64,000 nucleotides of DNA, from NCBI RefSeq assembly GCF_913773735.1, contig NZ_CAJYEB010000025.1, positions 124,001-188,000 on the forward strand. Direction: 5' to 3'. Each line of letters starts with the position of its first letter. Position 1 is the first letter of the stretch. The position numbers were made by a program, and so were the translations under genes. Shown in pieces: positions 17,611-29,367 of this stretch. Source of the stretch: an uncultured Massilia sp. (GTDB taxonomy: Bacteria > Pseudomonadota > Gammaproteobacteria > Burkholderiales > Burkholderiaceae_D). Below the pieces are notes generated by a model that saw only the letters and a list, made by a program, of their open reading frames with translations, searched no databases and had not been told where the DNA came from.

Positions 17611-18558
17611 ATGTCGAATGTCGAAGCAAAATACCGCGCGCCGGCTGAACCGGTCGCGCTCCCCGGCGCCGTGCTGGCGCCGCTCGTCGATACGCTGGCG
17701 CAGTACTACCGGCTGACCAAGCCGCGCATCACCCAGATGGCGGTGTTCTGCGCCCTGATCGGCAGCCTGCTGGCGACCGGCGGCTTTCCCGGCTGGGGCG
17801 TGCTGCTGTGGAGCGGCGCCGGCATCTGGCTGCTGGCCAGCGCCGCGTTCGCCGTCAACTGCCTGATCGAGGCCGAGGTCGACGCGCGCATGGCGCGCAC
17901 GGCCCGGCGGCCCACGGCGCGCGGCGAGATCACGCCCGGCCGCACCGTGCTGCTGTCGGTGCTGTTTGGCGCGGGCGGCATGGCGCTGCTGTACTTCCGG
18001 GTCAATCCGCTGACGATGTGGCTGACGCTCGGCACCTTCGTCGGCTATGCCTTCATCTACACCATGCTGCTCAAGCCGAACACCTCGCAGAACATCGTGA
18101 TCGGCGGCTTCGCCGGCGCGATGCCGCCGGCGCTCGGCTGGGCCGCCGCCACCGGGGCGGTGCCGCTGCCGGCCTGGCTGCTGGTCCTGATCATCTTCCT
18201 GTGGACGCCGCCGCACTTCTGGGCGCTGGCCATGTACCGGCGCGCGGACTACGAGCGTTCCGGCCTGCCGATGCTGCCGGTCACGCACGGCATGGACTAC
18301 ACGGGCCGCATGGTCTGGTACTACAGCATCGCGCTGGCGGCGTCGTGCGCGCTGCCGTGGATGGTGGGGATGAGCGGCTGGATCTACCTGGCGGCCGCGG
18401 CCGCGCTCAACGCCCTGTTCCTGCGCCACGCCTGGCTGGTGCACCGCCGCTACAGCGACGCGGTGGCGCGCAAGGCGTTCGCCTGGTCGATCATGTACCT
18501 GGGGCTGCTGTTCGCGGCGCTGCTGGTCGATCATTATCTGATGGCGGTGCTGGGGTAG
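17611..18558 (+). CDS. ctaB: protoheme IX farnesyltransferase (heme O synthase)
   Basis: This 315-residue polytopic membrane enzyme of the UbiA family adds a farnesyl group to heme B to give heme O for heme-copper oxidases. The first prenyl-diphosphate/Mg motif is [19 protein letters not shown] and the second region is [15 protein letters not shown]. About nine membrane spans are evident. The start could also be 17596, five codons upstream; neither has a strong ribosome binding site. It is separate from the cbb3 genes, which use heme B, so it must serve an aa3 or bo-type oxidase elsewhere. It converges on the kinase gene with a 14-bp gap. Confidence 0.93.
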   Translation: MSNVEAKYRAPAEPVALPGAVLAPLVDTLAQYYRLTKPRITQMAVFCALIGSLLATGGFPGWGVLLWSGAGIWLLASAAFAVNCLIEAEVDARMARTARRPTARGEITPGRTVLLSVLFGAGGMALLYFRVNPLTMWLTLGTFVGYAFIYTMLLKPNTSQNIVIGGFAGAMPPALGWAAATGAVPLPAWLLVLIIFLWTPPHFWALAMYRRADYERSGLPMLPVTHGMDYTGRMVWYYSIALAASCALPWMVGMSGWIYLAAAAALNALFLRHAWLVHRRYSDAVARKAFAWSIMYLGLLFAALLVDHYLMAVLG

Positions 18559-18572
18559 GCGACGTCGGGCGC

Positions 18573-20774
18573 TTACGCCGCCGCCCCCACCCGCAACGCC
18601 CGCCGCAGGTCGTCCAGCGTCGCCGGCTTGGTGAGATGCAGGTCGAACCCCGCCGCGCGGGCGCGCTCCACGTCCGACTGTTGGCCGTAGCCCGTCAGCG
18701 CCACCAGGCGCAGGCGCGCGCCTTCCTTGCGGCGCAGGATCGTCGCCAGTCCATAGCCATCCATGTCCGGCAGGCCGATGTCCAGGATCGCCACGTCCGG
18801 CACGAACTCGCGCGCGGCCGCCAGCGCGTGGCCGGCCGTGTGCGCCACGCGCACCGCGTGGCCCAGGCGGGCCAGCAGCGCGGCCGTCGTCGCGACGGCG
18901 TCCTCGTTGTCGTCGACCAGCAGCACGCGCAGCAGGCTGCCGTCCTGCGCCGCCGGCGCCGGTGCCGGCGCCGCGGCCGCGCTGCCCAGCGGCAGCACGA
19001 CGTCGAAGCGGCTGCCGTGGCCCAGGCCGTCGCTGTGCGCCGTCACGCGGCCGCCGTGCAACTCGACGATGCGGCGCACGATCGCCAGTCCCAGTCCCAG
19101 GCCGCCCGTGTGGCGCGCCAGCGGCTGCGGCGCCTGGTAGAAGGGTTCGAACACGCGTGCCAGCAGCGCCGGCGCCATGCCGGCGCCGTTGTCGTGCACG
19201 CTCAGCCAGGCCTGGGCGCCCTCGGCGCGCAGCACGACCCGGGTCGCGCTGCTGCCGAAACGCGCCGCGTTCGACAGCAGGTTGCCCAGCACCTGGGCCA
19301 GGCGGTTCTCGTCGCCGTCGATCCACAGCGCGTCCGGGGCGTCCAGCACCACGGGCTGTCCGGACAGGGCGGCCACGGTCTGGCGCGCCAGCTCGGCCAG
19401 GTCGAGCGGACGCAGCTCCACCTGCAGCTTGCCGGAGGCGATGCGCGAGACGTCCAGCAGGTCGTCGACCAGGCGCTTCAGGTGGCTCACCTGGCGCCGC
19501 ATGATGGCGCGCTCGCGCCGGCTGGCGGCGTCGTCGCGCAGGTCCATCAGGTCGAGCGAGGCGACGATGGGGCTGAGCGGATTGCGCAGTTCGTGGCCCA
19601 GCACGGCCAGGAATTCGTCCTTGGCGCGGCCGGCGCTCCGGGCCTGGGCCAGCGCGTCCTCCTGGCGCTCCAGCGCCTGGCGCAGCGAGACCAGCAGGCG
19701 CGAGCGCTCCTCCTCGTGGGCGTTCCTCTGGCGCGCGGTGGCTTCCAGCGCCTGGCCGATGCGGTGCATCTCGCGGATGCGCGAGGGCGCGATCGCCACG
19801 GGGGCGCCGGCGCCGAGCGCCGCCGCGCCGCGCTGCAGGCGATCGATGCCGCGCACGATGCGCGCCGCCAGCCAGGAGGCCAGGGCGATGCACACGGCCA
19901 GCGACAGCAGGATGCCGGCCCCGTACAGCGTGAAGCCGTTGCCGAAGCCCGCGCTCAGCGGCGCCGGCGGGGCGCCGATCGCCACCGTCCAGCCGTAGTG
20001 CGACAGCCGGGTATAGGCGCCGACGACGTGGTCGCCTTCCATCGTGACGGTGGTGCCGACGTTTTCCGGCCCGCCCCGCTGCATCAGCCGTACCAGCGAG
20101 GCGCTGGCCGGGCGCGCGACGGTCTCGGCGTGGCGGCGCGAGCGCGCCACGACGGTACCGCTGCCGTCCAGCACCGCGATCACCGATCCGGCCGGCACGC
20201 GCTGGCGCTCGATCACGCGCACGATGCGGTCGGGGCGCACCACGGCCGTCAGCGCGTACAGCCGCCCGGCGCCGTCGGTGACCGGCACCCGCACCGGCAC
20301 CGCCAGGCGGCCGCCCTGGCCGCGCGCGATCCGTCCGACCGCCGGACGGCGCAGCGCCAGCGCCTGCTGCAGGCTGGCCGCGTCGGCGACGGGCGCCGGC
20401 GCGGCGCCGTACGGGGCGGTGGTGCGAAACAGCGGGCGGCCGTCGGCATCCGACAGGATCACGGCCAGCCACTCGGCTTGCGCCTCGGCCTGTTCGTGGG
20501 CGATGTCGTAGAACGCGCCGATGTCGCCGGCGGCCAGGGCCGGGTTGCGCGCCATGCTGCTGAGCGTGGCGACGGTGCCGTCCAGTTCCGCGTCGACGGC
20601 GCTCGACAGCGCGCGCGCCAGGTCCAGCATCGCCCGTTCCTGGCTGCGCTGGCGGTATTCGCTGGCGGCGTGCAGGTTCCATACCCCCAGCGCGGCCAGC
20701 GGCAGCAGGCCGATCGCCGTCAGCAGGATCAACAGGTGGCGCAGCGACAGGGTCGGCCCGCGGTGAGCGCGCAT
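18573..20774 (-). CDS. hybrid sensor histidine kinase with Cache-type sensor domain
   Basis: This 733-residue membrane kinase has a span at about 12-32, a periplasmic double-Cache-like domain to about 280, and a second span at 281-303. HAMP and a coiled coil follow, then HisKA with phosphoacceptor His394 in [10 protein letters not shown]. The ATPase domain has N, G1 (DNGAGM) and G2 (GGLGLGLAI) boxes, and a C-terminal receiver carries Asp665 in [11 protein letters not shown]. The phosphate therefore passes internally from His to Asp; the next partner is unknown. No response regulator or phosphotransfer gene adjoins it. Its Cache domain should sense a small extracellular ligand. Confidence 0.9.
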   Translation of the reverse strand: MRAHRGPTLSLRHLLILLTAIGLLPLAALGVWNLHAASEYRQRSQERAMLDLARALSSAVDAELDGTVATLSSMARNPALAAGDIGAFYDIAHEQAEAQAEWLAVILSDADGRPLFRTTAPYGAAPAPVADAASLQQALALRRPAVGRIARGQGGRLAVPVRVPVTDGAGRLYALTAVVRPDRIVRVIERQRVPAGSVIAVLDGSGTVVARSRRHAETVARPASASLVRLMQRGGPENVGTTVTMEGDHVVGAYTRLSHYGWTVAIGAPPAPLSAGFGNGFTLYGAGILLSLAVCIALASWLAARIVRGIDRLQRGAAALGAGAPVAIAPSRIREMHRIGQALEATARQRNAHEEERSRLLVSLRQALERQEDALAQARSAGRAKDEFLAVLGHELRNPLSPIVASLDLMDLRDDAASRRERAIMRRQVSHLKRLVDDLLDVSRIASGKLQVELRPLDLAELARQTVAALSGQPVVLDAPDALWIDGDENRLAQVLGNLLSNAARFGSSATRVVLRAEGAQAWLSVHDNGAGMAPALLARVFEPFYQAPQPLARHTGGLGLGLAIVRRIVELHGGRVTAHSDGLGHGSRFDVVLPLGSAAAAPAPAPAAQDGSLLRVLLVDDNEDAVATTAALLARLGHAVRVAHTAGHALAAAREFVPDVAILDIGLPDMDGYGLATILRRKEGARLRLVALTGYGQQSDVERARAAGFDLHLTKPATLDDLRRALRVGAAA

Positions 20775-20948
20775 GGTTTTCTCTGAATCAAAACTTACAT
20801 TATACGGTTGAGCATCGCGGTGCAGGCCGCGGCGTTGCAGGTATCCGCAAGGAATGATGGCGCTGGGTTCAGCCGCGCACAGAAGCCGGGCACCGGTTTG
20901 CTTACAGTCGGCGCATCGGCCATCCGGCCCCTTTTCTGGAGACGACCC

Positions 20949-21485
20949 ATGGATTCCATCAACCGCAACCAACCCGAGCAGAACCGCCGCGACCTGTCCG
21001 GCCTGGACGCCGTCAAGCGCGTCAAGGACATGGTCGACGACGCCGAGACCTGTTTCTTTTGCACCACAGGCGCCACCGGCGCCGCCAATGGCGTGCGCCC
21101 GATGAGCGTGCGCCAGGCCGACGATGCCGGCAACCTGTGGTTCCTGAGCGCCAGCGACAGCCACAAGAACCAGGAACTGGCCGCCAACCCGTCGGTGAAG
21201 CTGTACTTCCAGGTCGGCGCCCACGCCGGCTTTCTGGAACTTGAAGGCCGCGCCGAAGTCATGCAGGACCGCACGATGATCAAGGCATTGTGGAACCCGC
21301 TGCTCAAGACCTGGTTCACCGAAGGGGAGGACGACCCGCGCATCACCGTGATCCGCTTCGCGCCGCAGGCCGGCTACTACTGGGACAACAAGCACGGCAG
21401 CGTGGTGGCCGGCGCCAAGGTCGCCGTCGGCGCGCTGATCGGCAAGACGCTGGACGATTCGATCGAGGGGCGCCTGGCGTTCTGA
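20949..21485 (+). CDS. pyridoxamine 5'-phosphate oxidase-like / general stress protein 26 family
   Basis: This 178-residue protein has the split-barrel flavin-binding fold of the general stress protein 26 group. Typical features are CFFCTTGATG near the start, RPMSVRQADDAGNLWFLS in the core, and the C-terminal YYWDNKHGS. Relatives bind FMN or FAD and are induced in stress; their reaction is mostly unknown. CTGGAGA lies seven bases before the ATG at 20949. It diverges from the hybrid kinase across 174 bp, so the two could share a regulatory region. Confidence 0.82.
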   Translation: MDSINRNQPEQNRRDLSGLDAVKRVKDMVDDAETCFFCTTGATGAANGVRPMSVRQADDAGNLWFLSASDSHKNQELAANPSVKLYFQVGAHAGFLELEGRAEVMQDRTMIKALWNPLLKTWFTEGEDDPRITVIRFAPQAGYYWDNKHGSVVAGAKVAVGALIGKTLDDSIEGRLAF

Positions 21486-21592
21486 CGGGCGTGCTTGAAC
21501 TGCGCGCGCCGCCTCCTATGCTGCAATGACGGCAGCCGGTGGCGCTGCGCCGCATCGCCACCCGTGCGCCGCGAGCCCATGGGGAGTGCTTC

Positions 21593-22978
21593 ATGACCAC
21601 GATGAACAGCGACGTCGTCGCCGGCCTGCGGGCCTCGCTGCGCGGGCCGGTGCTGCAGCCGGGCGACGCCGACTACGATGACGCGCGGAGGGTATGGAAT
21701 GCGATGATCGACCGCCGCCCGGCCCTGATCGCGCGCTGCGCCGGCACCGCCGACGTGCTGGCCGCGCTGGTGTTCGCCAGGCGCCACGGCCTGCCGCTGG
21801 CGGTGCGCGGCGGCGGCCACAACATCGCCGGCAGCGCCGTCTGCGACGACGGCCTGGTGATCGACCTGTCCGGCATGCGCGGGGTGCGGGTCGATCCGGA
21901 CGCGCGCCTGGCCTGGGTCGACGGCGGCGCGCTGCTGGCCGACGTCGACCACGAGACGCAGGCGTTCGGCCTGGCCGTCCCGCTCGGCATCAATTCCACC
22001 ACCGGCGTCGCCGGCCTGGCGCTGGGCGGCGGCTTCGGCTGGCTGAGCCGGATGCACGGGCTCACCGTCGACAACCTCGTCGGGGCCGAGGTCGTCACGG
22101 CCGACGGCCGGCGCCGCCGCGCCGGGCCGGACGAGGAAGCGGACCTGTTCTGGGCGCTGCGCGGCGGCGGCGGCAATTTCGGCGTCGTCACCGGCTTCGA
22201 GTTCGCGCTGCACCCGGTCGGTCCGGACGTGACCGCCGGCCTGCTGGTGTTCCCGCAGGCCGAAGGCAACGCCGTGCTGCGCCGCTACCGCGACCTGGTC
22301 GACACGCTGCCCGACGAGGTGGCGATCTGGGCCGTGCTGCGCAAGGCGCCGCCACTGCCGTTCCTGGCGCCGGAAGTGCACGGCACCGACGTCGTCGCGC
22401 TGGCCGTGTTCTCCCCGCTGGCGCCGGCGGCCGTCGAACCCGTCGTCGCCAGGGCGTGCGGCGTCGGACGGCTGCTGGGCGAGCACGTCGGCGCGATGCC
22501 CTACGTGGCCTGGCAAAAGATTTTCGATCCGTTACTGGCGCCGGGGGCGCGCAACTACTGGAAGTCGCACAATTTCACGCGCTTGTCGGACGCGGCGATC
22601 GACGTGGTGCTGCGCTACGCCGCCGCCGCGCCGACGGCGCAGTGCGAGATCTTCCTGGGGCTGATCGGCGGCCGCGCCAACGCGCCGGCCCCGGACGCCA
22701 CCGCCTATCCGCATCGCGACATCCTGTTCGCGATGAACGTGCACGGACGCTGGACCGAGGCGGCCGACGACGCGCGCTGCATGGCCTGGGCGCGCGAGTT
22801 CTTCGCGGCCGCGGCGCCCCATGCGGCGGGCAGCGTCTACGTCAACTTCCTGACGCAGGACGAGCAGGCGCGCACCGGCGCGGCCTACGGCGCGAACCAT
22901 GCGCGGCTGGCGCAGGTGAAGCGGCGCTACGATCCGGACAACCTGTTCCGCTTCAACCACAACATCGCGCCGGCGTGA
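21593..22978 (+). CDS. FAD-binding oxidoreductase with BBE domain
   Basis: This 461-residue flavoenzyme has a PCMH-type FAD domain with the GGGHNIAGSA motif, where His76 is the usual covalent flavin attachment residue. GVAGLALGGGFGWLSR follows, and the protein ends in a berberine-bridge-enzyme motif, NLFRFNHNI. I do not see the second covalent cysteine used by bicovalent members. Such enzymes oxidise sugars, alkaloid-like or polyketide substrates with oxygen; the substrate here cannot be told. GGGGAG lies seven bases before the ATG. There is no signal peptide. Confidence 0.85.
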   Translation: MTTMNSDVVAGLRASLRGPVLQPGDADYDDARRVWNAMIDRRPALIARCAGTADVLAALVFARRHGLPLAVRGGGHNIAGSAVCDDGLVIDLSGMRGVRVDPDARLAWVDGGALLADVDHETQAFGLAVPLGINSTTGVAGLALGGGFGWLSRMHGLTVDNLVGAEVVTADGRRRRAGPDEEADLFWALRGGGGNFGVVTGFEFALHPVGPDVTAGLLVFPQAEGNAVLRRYRDLVDTLPDEVAIWAVLRKAPPLPFLAPEVHGTDVVALAVFSPLAPAAVEPVVARACGVGRLLGEHVGAMPYVAWQKIFDPLLAPGARNYWKSHNFTRLSDAAIDVVLRYAAAAPTAQCEIFLGLIGGRANAPAPDATAYPHRDILFAMNVHGRWTEAADDARCMAWAREFFAAAAPHAAGSVYVNFLTQDEQARTGAAYGANHARLAQVKRRYDPDNLFRFNHNIAPA

Positions 22979-23099
22979 ATCGCCGCGGCCAGCCGCGCTC
23001 AGCCATGTCCAGCCGCGCCGACCGCGTCGGCAGGGCCGGCGGCGTCTCCGGCTCGAAGCGGGCCGCGCGGCGCGATCGCGTCGTCCCGCGGCGCGGTCG

Positions 23100-24227
23100 T
23101 CAGGCGGCGCGCCGCTTCGTCTTCCGGGCGACGGCCGCGGATTCCTGCGCCAGCCTGTGCTGCAGCATGCCCAGCACCGCCGCCTCCTCGGGCTGCAGGT
23201 CGTGCAGCTCCTGCGCCAGGCTCTGCTCGGCGCGGGCGCGCAGGCCCTCGAGCATGGTGCCGTCCAGGTAGGCGTCCAGCACGGCCGGGTGCACGTAGCA
23301 CTTGCGGCAGACCGACGGCGTATTGCCGAGCTTCTCGGCCACCGATTCGATCGCGCGCACGACGTTCTTCTTGGCCTGGGCCTCGGAATCGAACTGCTCG
23401 AACTCGCGCAGCGCCAGCGCGGCCAGCACGGTGCCGGACCAGGTGCGGAAGTCCTTGGCCGTGTATTCCTCGCCGGTGACCGTGCGCAGCCAGTCGTTGA
23501 CGTCGGCCGAGCCGACCGAGTGGCGCTCGCCGTCCTCGTCCAGGTACTGGAACAGTTCCTGGCCCGGCAGGTCGCGCGTGCTGCGCACGATCCGCGCGAG
23601 GCGCCGGTCGTGCACCTTGACGTCGTGGTAGACGCCGCTCTTGCCGCGGAAGCGGAATTCGACGTCGCTGCCGTCGATCTTCACATGGCGGTTGCGCAGC
23701 GTGGTCAGGCCATAGGACTTGTTCTCGCGCGCGTATTCGTCATTGCCGATGCGCATCATGGTCGCTTCCAGCAGGTAGACAATGGTCGCCACCACTTTTT
23801 CGCGCGGCAGGCCGGGCAGGGCCAGCGCGCGCTCGACCTCCTTGCGGATCTGCGGCAGGGCCTGGCCGAAATTGATCATGCGTTCGTACTTGACCTCGTC
23901 GCGCACCGTGCGCCATTTCGGGTGGTAGCGGTACTGCTTGCGGCCGCGCGCGTCGCGCCCGGTTGCCTGCAGGTGGCCGTTGGCCTGGGGGCAGATCCAG
24001 ACGTCGGTCCAGGCCGGCGGGATCGCGAGCGACTTGATGCGCCCGAGCGTGGCATCGTCCTCGACGAGGGCGCCGTGCGCGTCGCGGTAGCGGAATCCAT
24101 CCTTGACGGCCTCGCGGCGGATGCCGGGGCGGTCGTCGTGGACGTAGCGCAGGCCGGCGGCCTTGGCGGCGGCGGGGGCATCGCTGGAAGGGGCCGGGTC
24201 GGCCGGCGCGCGGGCTTGGCTGGTCAT
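23100..24227 (-). CDS. DNA topoisomerase IB (bacterial, poxvirus-like)
   Basis: This 375-residue enzyme relaxes supercoils by nicking one strand through a 3'-phosphotyrosine. The catalytic tyrosine is Tyr311 in CRKCYVHP; conserved partners include Arg261 in KDFRTWSGT and the basic stretch KWRTVRDEVKYER near 104-116. Length and layout match bacterial topoisomerase IB. These enzymes are common in soil Proteobacteria and dispensable for growth where tested. The start at 24227 follows no strong ribosome binding site. It is separated from the antiporter gene by a hairpin-rich repeat region. Confidence 0.92.
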   Translation of the reverse strand: MTSQARAPADPAPSSDAPAAAKAAGLRYVHDDRPGIRREAVKDGFRYRDAHGALVEDDATLGRIKSLAIPPAWTDVWICPQANGHLQATGRDARGRKQYRYHPKWRTVRDEVKYERMINFGQALPQIRKEVERALALPGLPREKVVATIVYLLEATMMRIGNDEYARENKSYGLTTLRNRHVKIDGSDVEFRFRGKSGVYHDVKVHDRRLARIVRSTRDLPGQELFQYLDEDGERHSVGSADVNDWLRTVTGEEYTAKDFRTWSGTVLAALALREFEQFDSEAQAKKNVVRAIESVAEKLGNTPSVCRKCYVHPAVLDAYLDGTMLEGLRARAEQSLAQELHDLQPEEAAVLGMLQHRLAQESAAVARKTKRRAA

Positions 24228-24355
24228 GGGGGCATCCGTTTCTCGTGCTTGGGCGAGCGGGGCTGGCTCGTGCCGAGTCTACCCGGATGGCATTGGGGCA
24301 CTGTACGGGAACTAACGTTGGAGCGGCGACATTGATCGTGGAAATGGTGGGGGGC

Positions 24356-24419
24356 GGGCACGGGGTGCCCACCCTACGTCCAATCGACGGAGTCGTAGGG
24401 TGGGCTCTCCGAGCCCACC
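24356..24419. repeat. cluster of three overlapping hairpins (REP-like intergenic repeat)
   Basis: Three inverted repeats overlap here. Arms 24356-24361 and 24365-24370 flank GGG. Arms 24367-24378 and 24394-24405 form a perfect 12-bp stem (GCCCACCCTACG). Arms 24399-24407 and 24411-24419 flank TCC. The repeated core GGGTGGGC/GCCCACCC and tandem hairpins resemble REP or BIME elements that lie between genes. It sits between two genes that are both read on the minus strand and could also end or protect transcripts. Only one copy is in this window. Confidence 0.65.
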
Positions 24420-24435
24420 ATTGCGTGCCGACACG

Positions 24436-26061
24436 TCAACGGTAGCGCGCCTCCACCAGGTCGATCTCGCGAACCAGGTGCCGCGCCGTCTCGTCCGAGA
24501 TCTCGTTGCGCCGGGCCAGGCGCAGGATGGTGTCGCGTTCGGCGCGCAGGCCCGCCAGGCGGTAGTCGCGCTCGGCCCGCTCGGCCGCGTGCGCGTCCTG
24601 CAGCGAGCCGTCCGGCCTGGGTTCGCGCAGGCGGTGGCGGTACAGGCCGGTCACGTGGGCGGCGGCTTCCGCGTGCAGCGTGCCCTCGGCGCCCGCCGTG
24701 CGGCGCTGGGCCTCCTGTTCGACGGCGGCCAGCGCGGCCAGCGTGGCCGCATGGCGCGCGCGGTCTTCCTCGTCCATCGCGTGCGGGGCGTCCGGCAGGA
24801 CCAGGCCGCGCAGCAGGCGCGGCAGCATGACGCTGGCCAGCACCAGGGAAACCAGGATCACGGCGCCGGCCAGGAAGATCGCCAGGTGGCGCGTCGGGAA
24901 CGGCGCGCCGTCCGGCAGGGTCAGCGGCAGGGTCAGCACGCCGGCCATCGTCAGCGCCCCGCGCACGCCGGCGAACGAGGTGGCCATGACCAGGCGCATG
25001 CGCGGCCGGTAGACCTGGTGGCCCAGGCGGCGCCGGTTCAGCAGCGTCAGGCGCAGCGAGACCCAGACCCAGACGAAGCGCAGCAGCACCAGGCCCAGGC
25101 TGAACGCCAGCGCCACGCCGGCCAGCCACCAGCCGCCGTACGGCGTGCCGCCGGCCGGGTGCAGGGCGCCGCGCGCGACGTCCGGCAACTGCTCGCCCAG
25201 CAGCACGAACATCACGCCGTTCAGCGTGAATTGCAGCGTGTCCCACACCACGTTGCGGCGGATGCGCGTGGTCGGCGTGGCCGAGCCGCCCAGTTCCACG
25301 TAGCTCATCGTGATGCCGGCGGCGACCGCGGCCAGGATGCCCGACGCCTGCAGGTGTTCGGCGGCCAGGTAGGCGCCGAATGGCGTCAGCAGGTTGATCA
25401 GGATCGGCATGCCGTCGTCCTCGCCGAAGCGGCGCAGCAGCAGGGCGTGCGCGCGCGCGATGGCCCAGGTGACGGCGACGCCGGCGGCGACGCCGCCCAG
25501 CGCCACCCACAGGAACGTGGTGCCGGCCTGCGCCAGCGAGAAGTGCCCGGTCATCGCCGCGGCCACGGCGAAGCGGAAGCACACCAGGCCGCTGGCGTCG
25601 TTGAGCAGCGATTCGCCTTCGATGATGTGCATCAGGCGCGGCGGCACCGGGATGCGGCTGGTGATCGAGGACACCGCCACCGGATCGGTGGGCGCGACGA
25701 TCGCCGCCAGCGCGAACGCCACCGCCAGCGGCATCTCCGGGATCAGCCAGTGCAGCAGGAAGCCGGCGCCCAGCACCGTGAACACGACCAGGCCCAGGGC
25801 CAGCTCGAGGATCGTGCCCTTGTCGTGGAACAGGCCCACCTTGGGGATGCGCCAGCCGTCCAGGAACAGCAGCGGCGGCAGGAACAGCAGGAAGAAGATG
25901 TCGGGATCGAGCGCGACGCCGTGCCGGAACACGCCTTCGATGATCGCGCCGAACGCGATCTGGATCAGCGGCAGCGGCACCGCGATGGGCAGCATGCGCC
26001 CGATCCACCCGCTGGCCACCACGGCGAGCAGCATCGCCAGGACGACTTCGATCGACTCCAT
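24436..26061 (-). CDS. CPA1-family Na+/H+ antiporter
   Basis: This 541-residue protein has about 12 membrane spans and a long cytoplasmic C-terminal tail from about residue 420. Family motifs include FLPPLLFLDGWR near 60, the ion-binding PTDPVAV near 124 (with Asp in the TDP motif), GESLLNDASG and GVRGALTMA. It exchanges Na+ or another monovalent cation for protons across the inner membrane. The tail is rich in Ala, Arg and Glu and may regulate transport. AGGAGAA lies six bases before the ATG. It is transcribed alone; a separate Mrp antiporter is encoded at 53-59 kb. Confidence 0.92.
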   Translation of the reverse strand: MESIEVVLAMLLAVVASGWIGRMLPIAVPLPLIQIAFGAIIEGVFRHGVALDPDIFFLLFLPPLLFLDGWRIPKVGLFHDKGTILELALGLVVFTVLGAGFLLHWLIPEMPLAVAFALAAIVAPTDPVAVSSITSRIPVPPRLMHIIEGESLLNDASGLVCFRFAVAAAMTGHFSLAQAGTTFLWVALGGVAAGVAVTWAIARAHALLLRRFGEDDGMPILINLLTPFGAYLAAEHLQASGILAAVAAGITMSYVELGGSATPTTRIRRNVVWDTLQFTLNGVMFVLLGEQLPDVARGALHPAGGTPYGGWWLAGVALAFSLGLVLLRFVWVWVSLRLTLLNRRRLGHQVYRPRMRLVMATSFAGVRGALTMAGVLTLPLTLPDGAPFPTRHLAIFLAGAVILVSLVLASVMLPRLLRGLVLPDAPHAMDEEDRARHAATLAALAAVEQEAQRRTAGAEGTLHAEAAAHVTGLYRHRLREPRPDGSLQDAHAAERAERDYRLAGLRAERDTILRLARRNEISDETARHLVREIDLVEARYR

Positions 26062-26184
26062 TCATTCTCCTGTCATTCGATATGCCCGAATGATAAATGA
26101 AGGCGCTGTTCGCGTTAATTGTGCGAACCATCCGCTGCGCTGGCAGTCTCACCCATTGTCGAGGTAACTGATGGGGAGGCAGCA

Positions 26185-26445
26185 ATGCAGGCTCTGGCGT
26201 TTGACGACGTGCTTGCCGCGCTCGAAGCGTTACCGCTGTGTACGCAGGATCTCGTGCGCCTGCGCAGCTGGCTGGCCTCCATCGCGGATCCCGGCGAATG
26301 CATCGCCCTCATCGAACAGGCCGCCGGCCGGCCACCCCATCGTCGAGCTGGCGCAGGAGCAGACGGCGACGCCGTCCCCAAGGCCGCCGACCACGCGTCT
26401 GCCGGACGCGAAGCGCCAACGCCTACGCGGGCCCACGCCTACCCG
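26185..26445 (+). pseudogene. truncated coding remnant, possibly the start of an IS1595-type transposase
   Basis: A good ribosome binding site (GGGGAGG, 26174-26180 region) precedes an ATG at 26185 that opens MQALAFDDVLAALEALPL and continues with CIALIEQAAGRP. The first 55 codons look coding. The frame then becomes low-complexity and runs on antisense through the end of the neighbouring kinase gene, which no real protein should do. The opening is reminiscent of the region before the zinc ribbon in IS1595-family transposases, but no zinc ribbon or DDE motif follows. The family guess is weak; the broken nature is better supported. The rest of 26062-26447 shows no gene. Confidence 0.3.
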
Positions 26446-26447
26446 GT

Positions 26448-28342
<1,895 letters not shown>

Positions 28343-28343
<1 letters not shown>

Positions 28344-28933
28344 CACTGCCCTCCCCTGTGCACCCGGTTCGCCACCGTCAGCAGGCGCGAACTGAGCTTG
28401 ATGCCGTTGCGTTCCGCGGCTTCCGGCGCGACGTCGAAGCGCACGCGCTCGCCTACCACGCGGAAATTGATCGCACTGCCCTGGCGCAGGCCGTCCTCGC
28501 AGTCCGTGACCACCAGCATGGCGCCGCTGGCCTGGCGCACGATGCGCCCCGCCTGTTCGGGATCGCGCGCGCCGACGAACAGCAGGTGCACGGGCACCGT
28601 GCCGTCGTCCTCGCGCAACTGGCGCACCACGATCCCGCGGTTGCCGATGATGCGCCCCGCCGTCACGCGCGCCAGTTCCGCCGCCAGGTCGTCCGCGCCG
28701 ACCACGCCGATCGTCAGCGGCGCGCGGTCGTCGGCGAAGGCCTGCGGCGGGAAATCGGCATAGCCGAGGAATTTGTACAGGAAGGCGGCCTTGACCTTGC
28801 GCTCGAGCAGCGGCTGGGTCGACAGGCTCCCGGCCCCGGCCGGCAGGCACAGTCCGGCCATGCACGCCAGCACGCCGCCGGCGAAACGCCGGCGCAACGC
28901 ACGGTTGACGGAAAAATTCGGTTCAGGATGCAT
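28343..28933 (-). CDS. YfiR-family periplasmic protein (DUF4154)
   Basis: This 196-residue protein has an N-terminal signal sequence (hydrophobic segment near 17-30, likely cleaved after PAGAG) and a YfiR-type domain. Typical parts are KVKAAFLYKFLGYADFP, IGVVGADDLAAEL and VVTDCEDGLRQGSAINFRV. In Pseudomonas, YfiR sits in the periplasm and inhibits the diguanylate cyclase YfiN; disulfide bonds stabilise it. Here I count one cysteine in the mature region, so that disulfide control seems absent. The gene overlaps the CHASE8 kinase gene by one base, and the kinase is the obvious partner. The start at 28933 lacks a strong ribosome binding site. Confidence 0.82.
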
Positions 28934-29239
28934 CGGCCGGGGTGAAGTGGGAGGCTGGTCGGGACGGCAGCGGCGGTGCGCCGCGCGGCGCGCCGGCCGT
29001 CGGAATGGATCGGTCGCGGTGGCGGCCATGGCCGCCGAGTTCATGATAGCCGCGCGCCGCCGGCAACGCCAACGCCCGCCTATCGTGCGCGAACGCCGGG
29101 CGCGGAAGATGGCGCGCGCGGTGCGCACGGTCGCGAATGGTGAACGACAACAAAACGTCATGGAACATTTTGCTATCGTAGAACATTTTCTTTTTTGCAC
29201 CAAGCGTGCGCGACATTCCAATGTTATCGCCTACATATT

Positions 29240-29367
29240 GATAAGAACGATAACAGACATCACAAAACTAAATTGGATTTCGTTTTTGCGATGCAGCATG
29301 ATGCACCTGTCTCCTCTATTCTCCTCCAAGGATAGATTCAGCCCGCTCCCGTAGCGGGCTTTTTTTT
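29240..29367 (+). ncRNA. candidate small RNA with anti-Shine-Dalgarno motifs
   Basis: The 28934-29587 intergenic region holds no convincing protein gene but is locally AT-rich and contains a strong plus-strand intrinsic terminator at 29340-29367. Just before it is a pyrimidine-rich stretch, TCTCCTCTATTCTCCTCC (29310-29327), with two CUCCUC motifs that could pair with ribosome binding sites. An orphan terminator after a non-coding AT-rich stretch is the usual mark of a trans-acting small RNA. The 5' end is a guess because no promoter with correct spacing was found. It could instead be a leader that attenuates the regulator gene starting at 29588. Confidence 0.4.
29340..29367 (+). terminator. 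intrinsic transcription terminator
   Basis: An eight-base-pair stem, AGCCCGCT paired with AGCGGGCT, encloses the loop CCCGT and runs straight into eight T residues. This is a canonical rho-independent terminator on the plus strand. No protein gene ends just upstream on that strand. Confidence 0.9.

Noticed and set aside
29238-29243. TTGATA as the -35 of the candidate small RNA promoter.
   Set aside because: No -10-like hexamer occurs at 16-18 bases downstream, so the promoter and the 5' end remain unknown.
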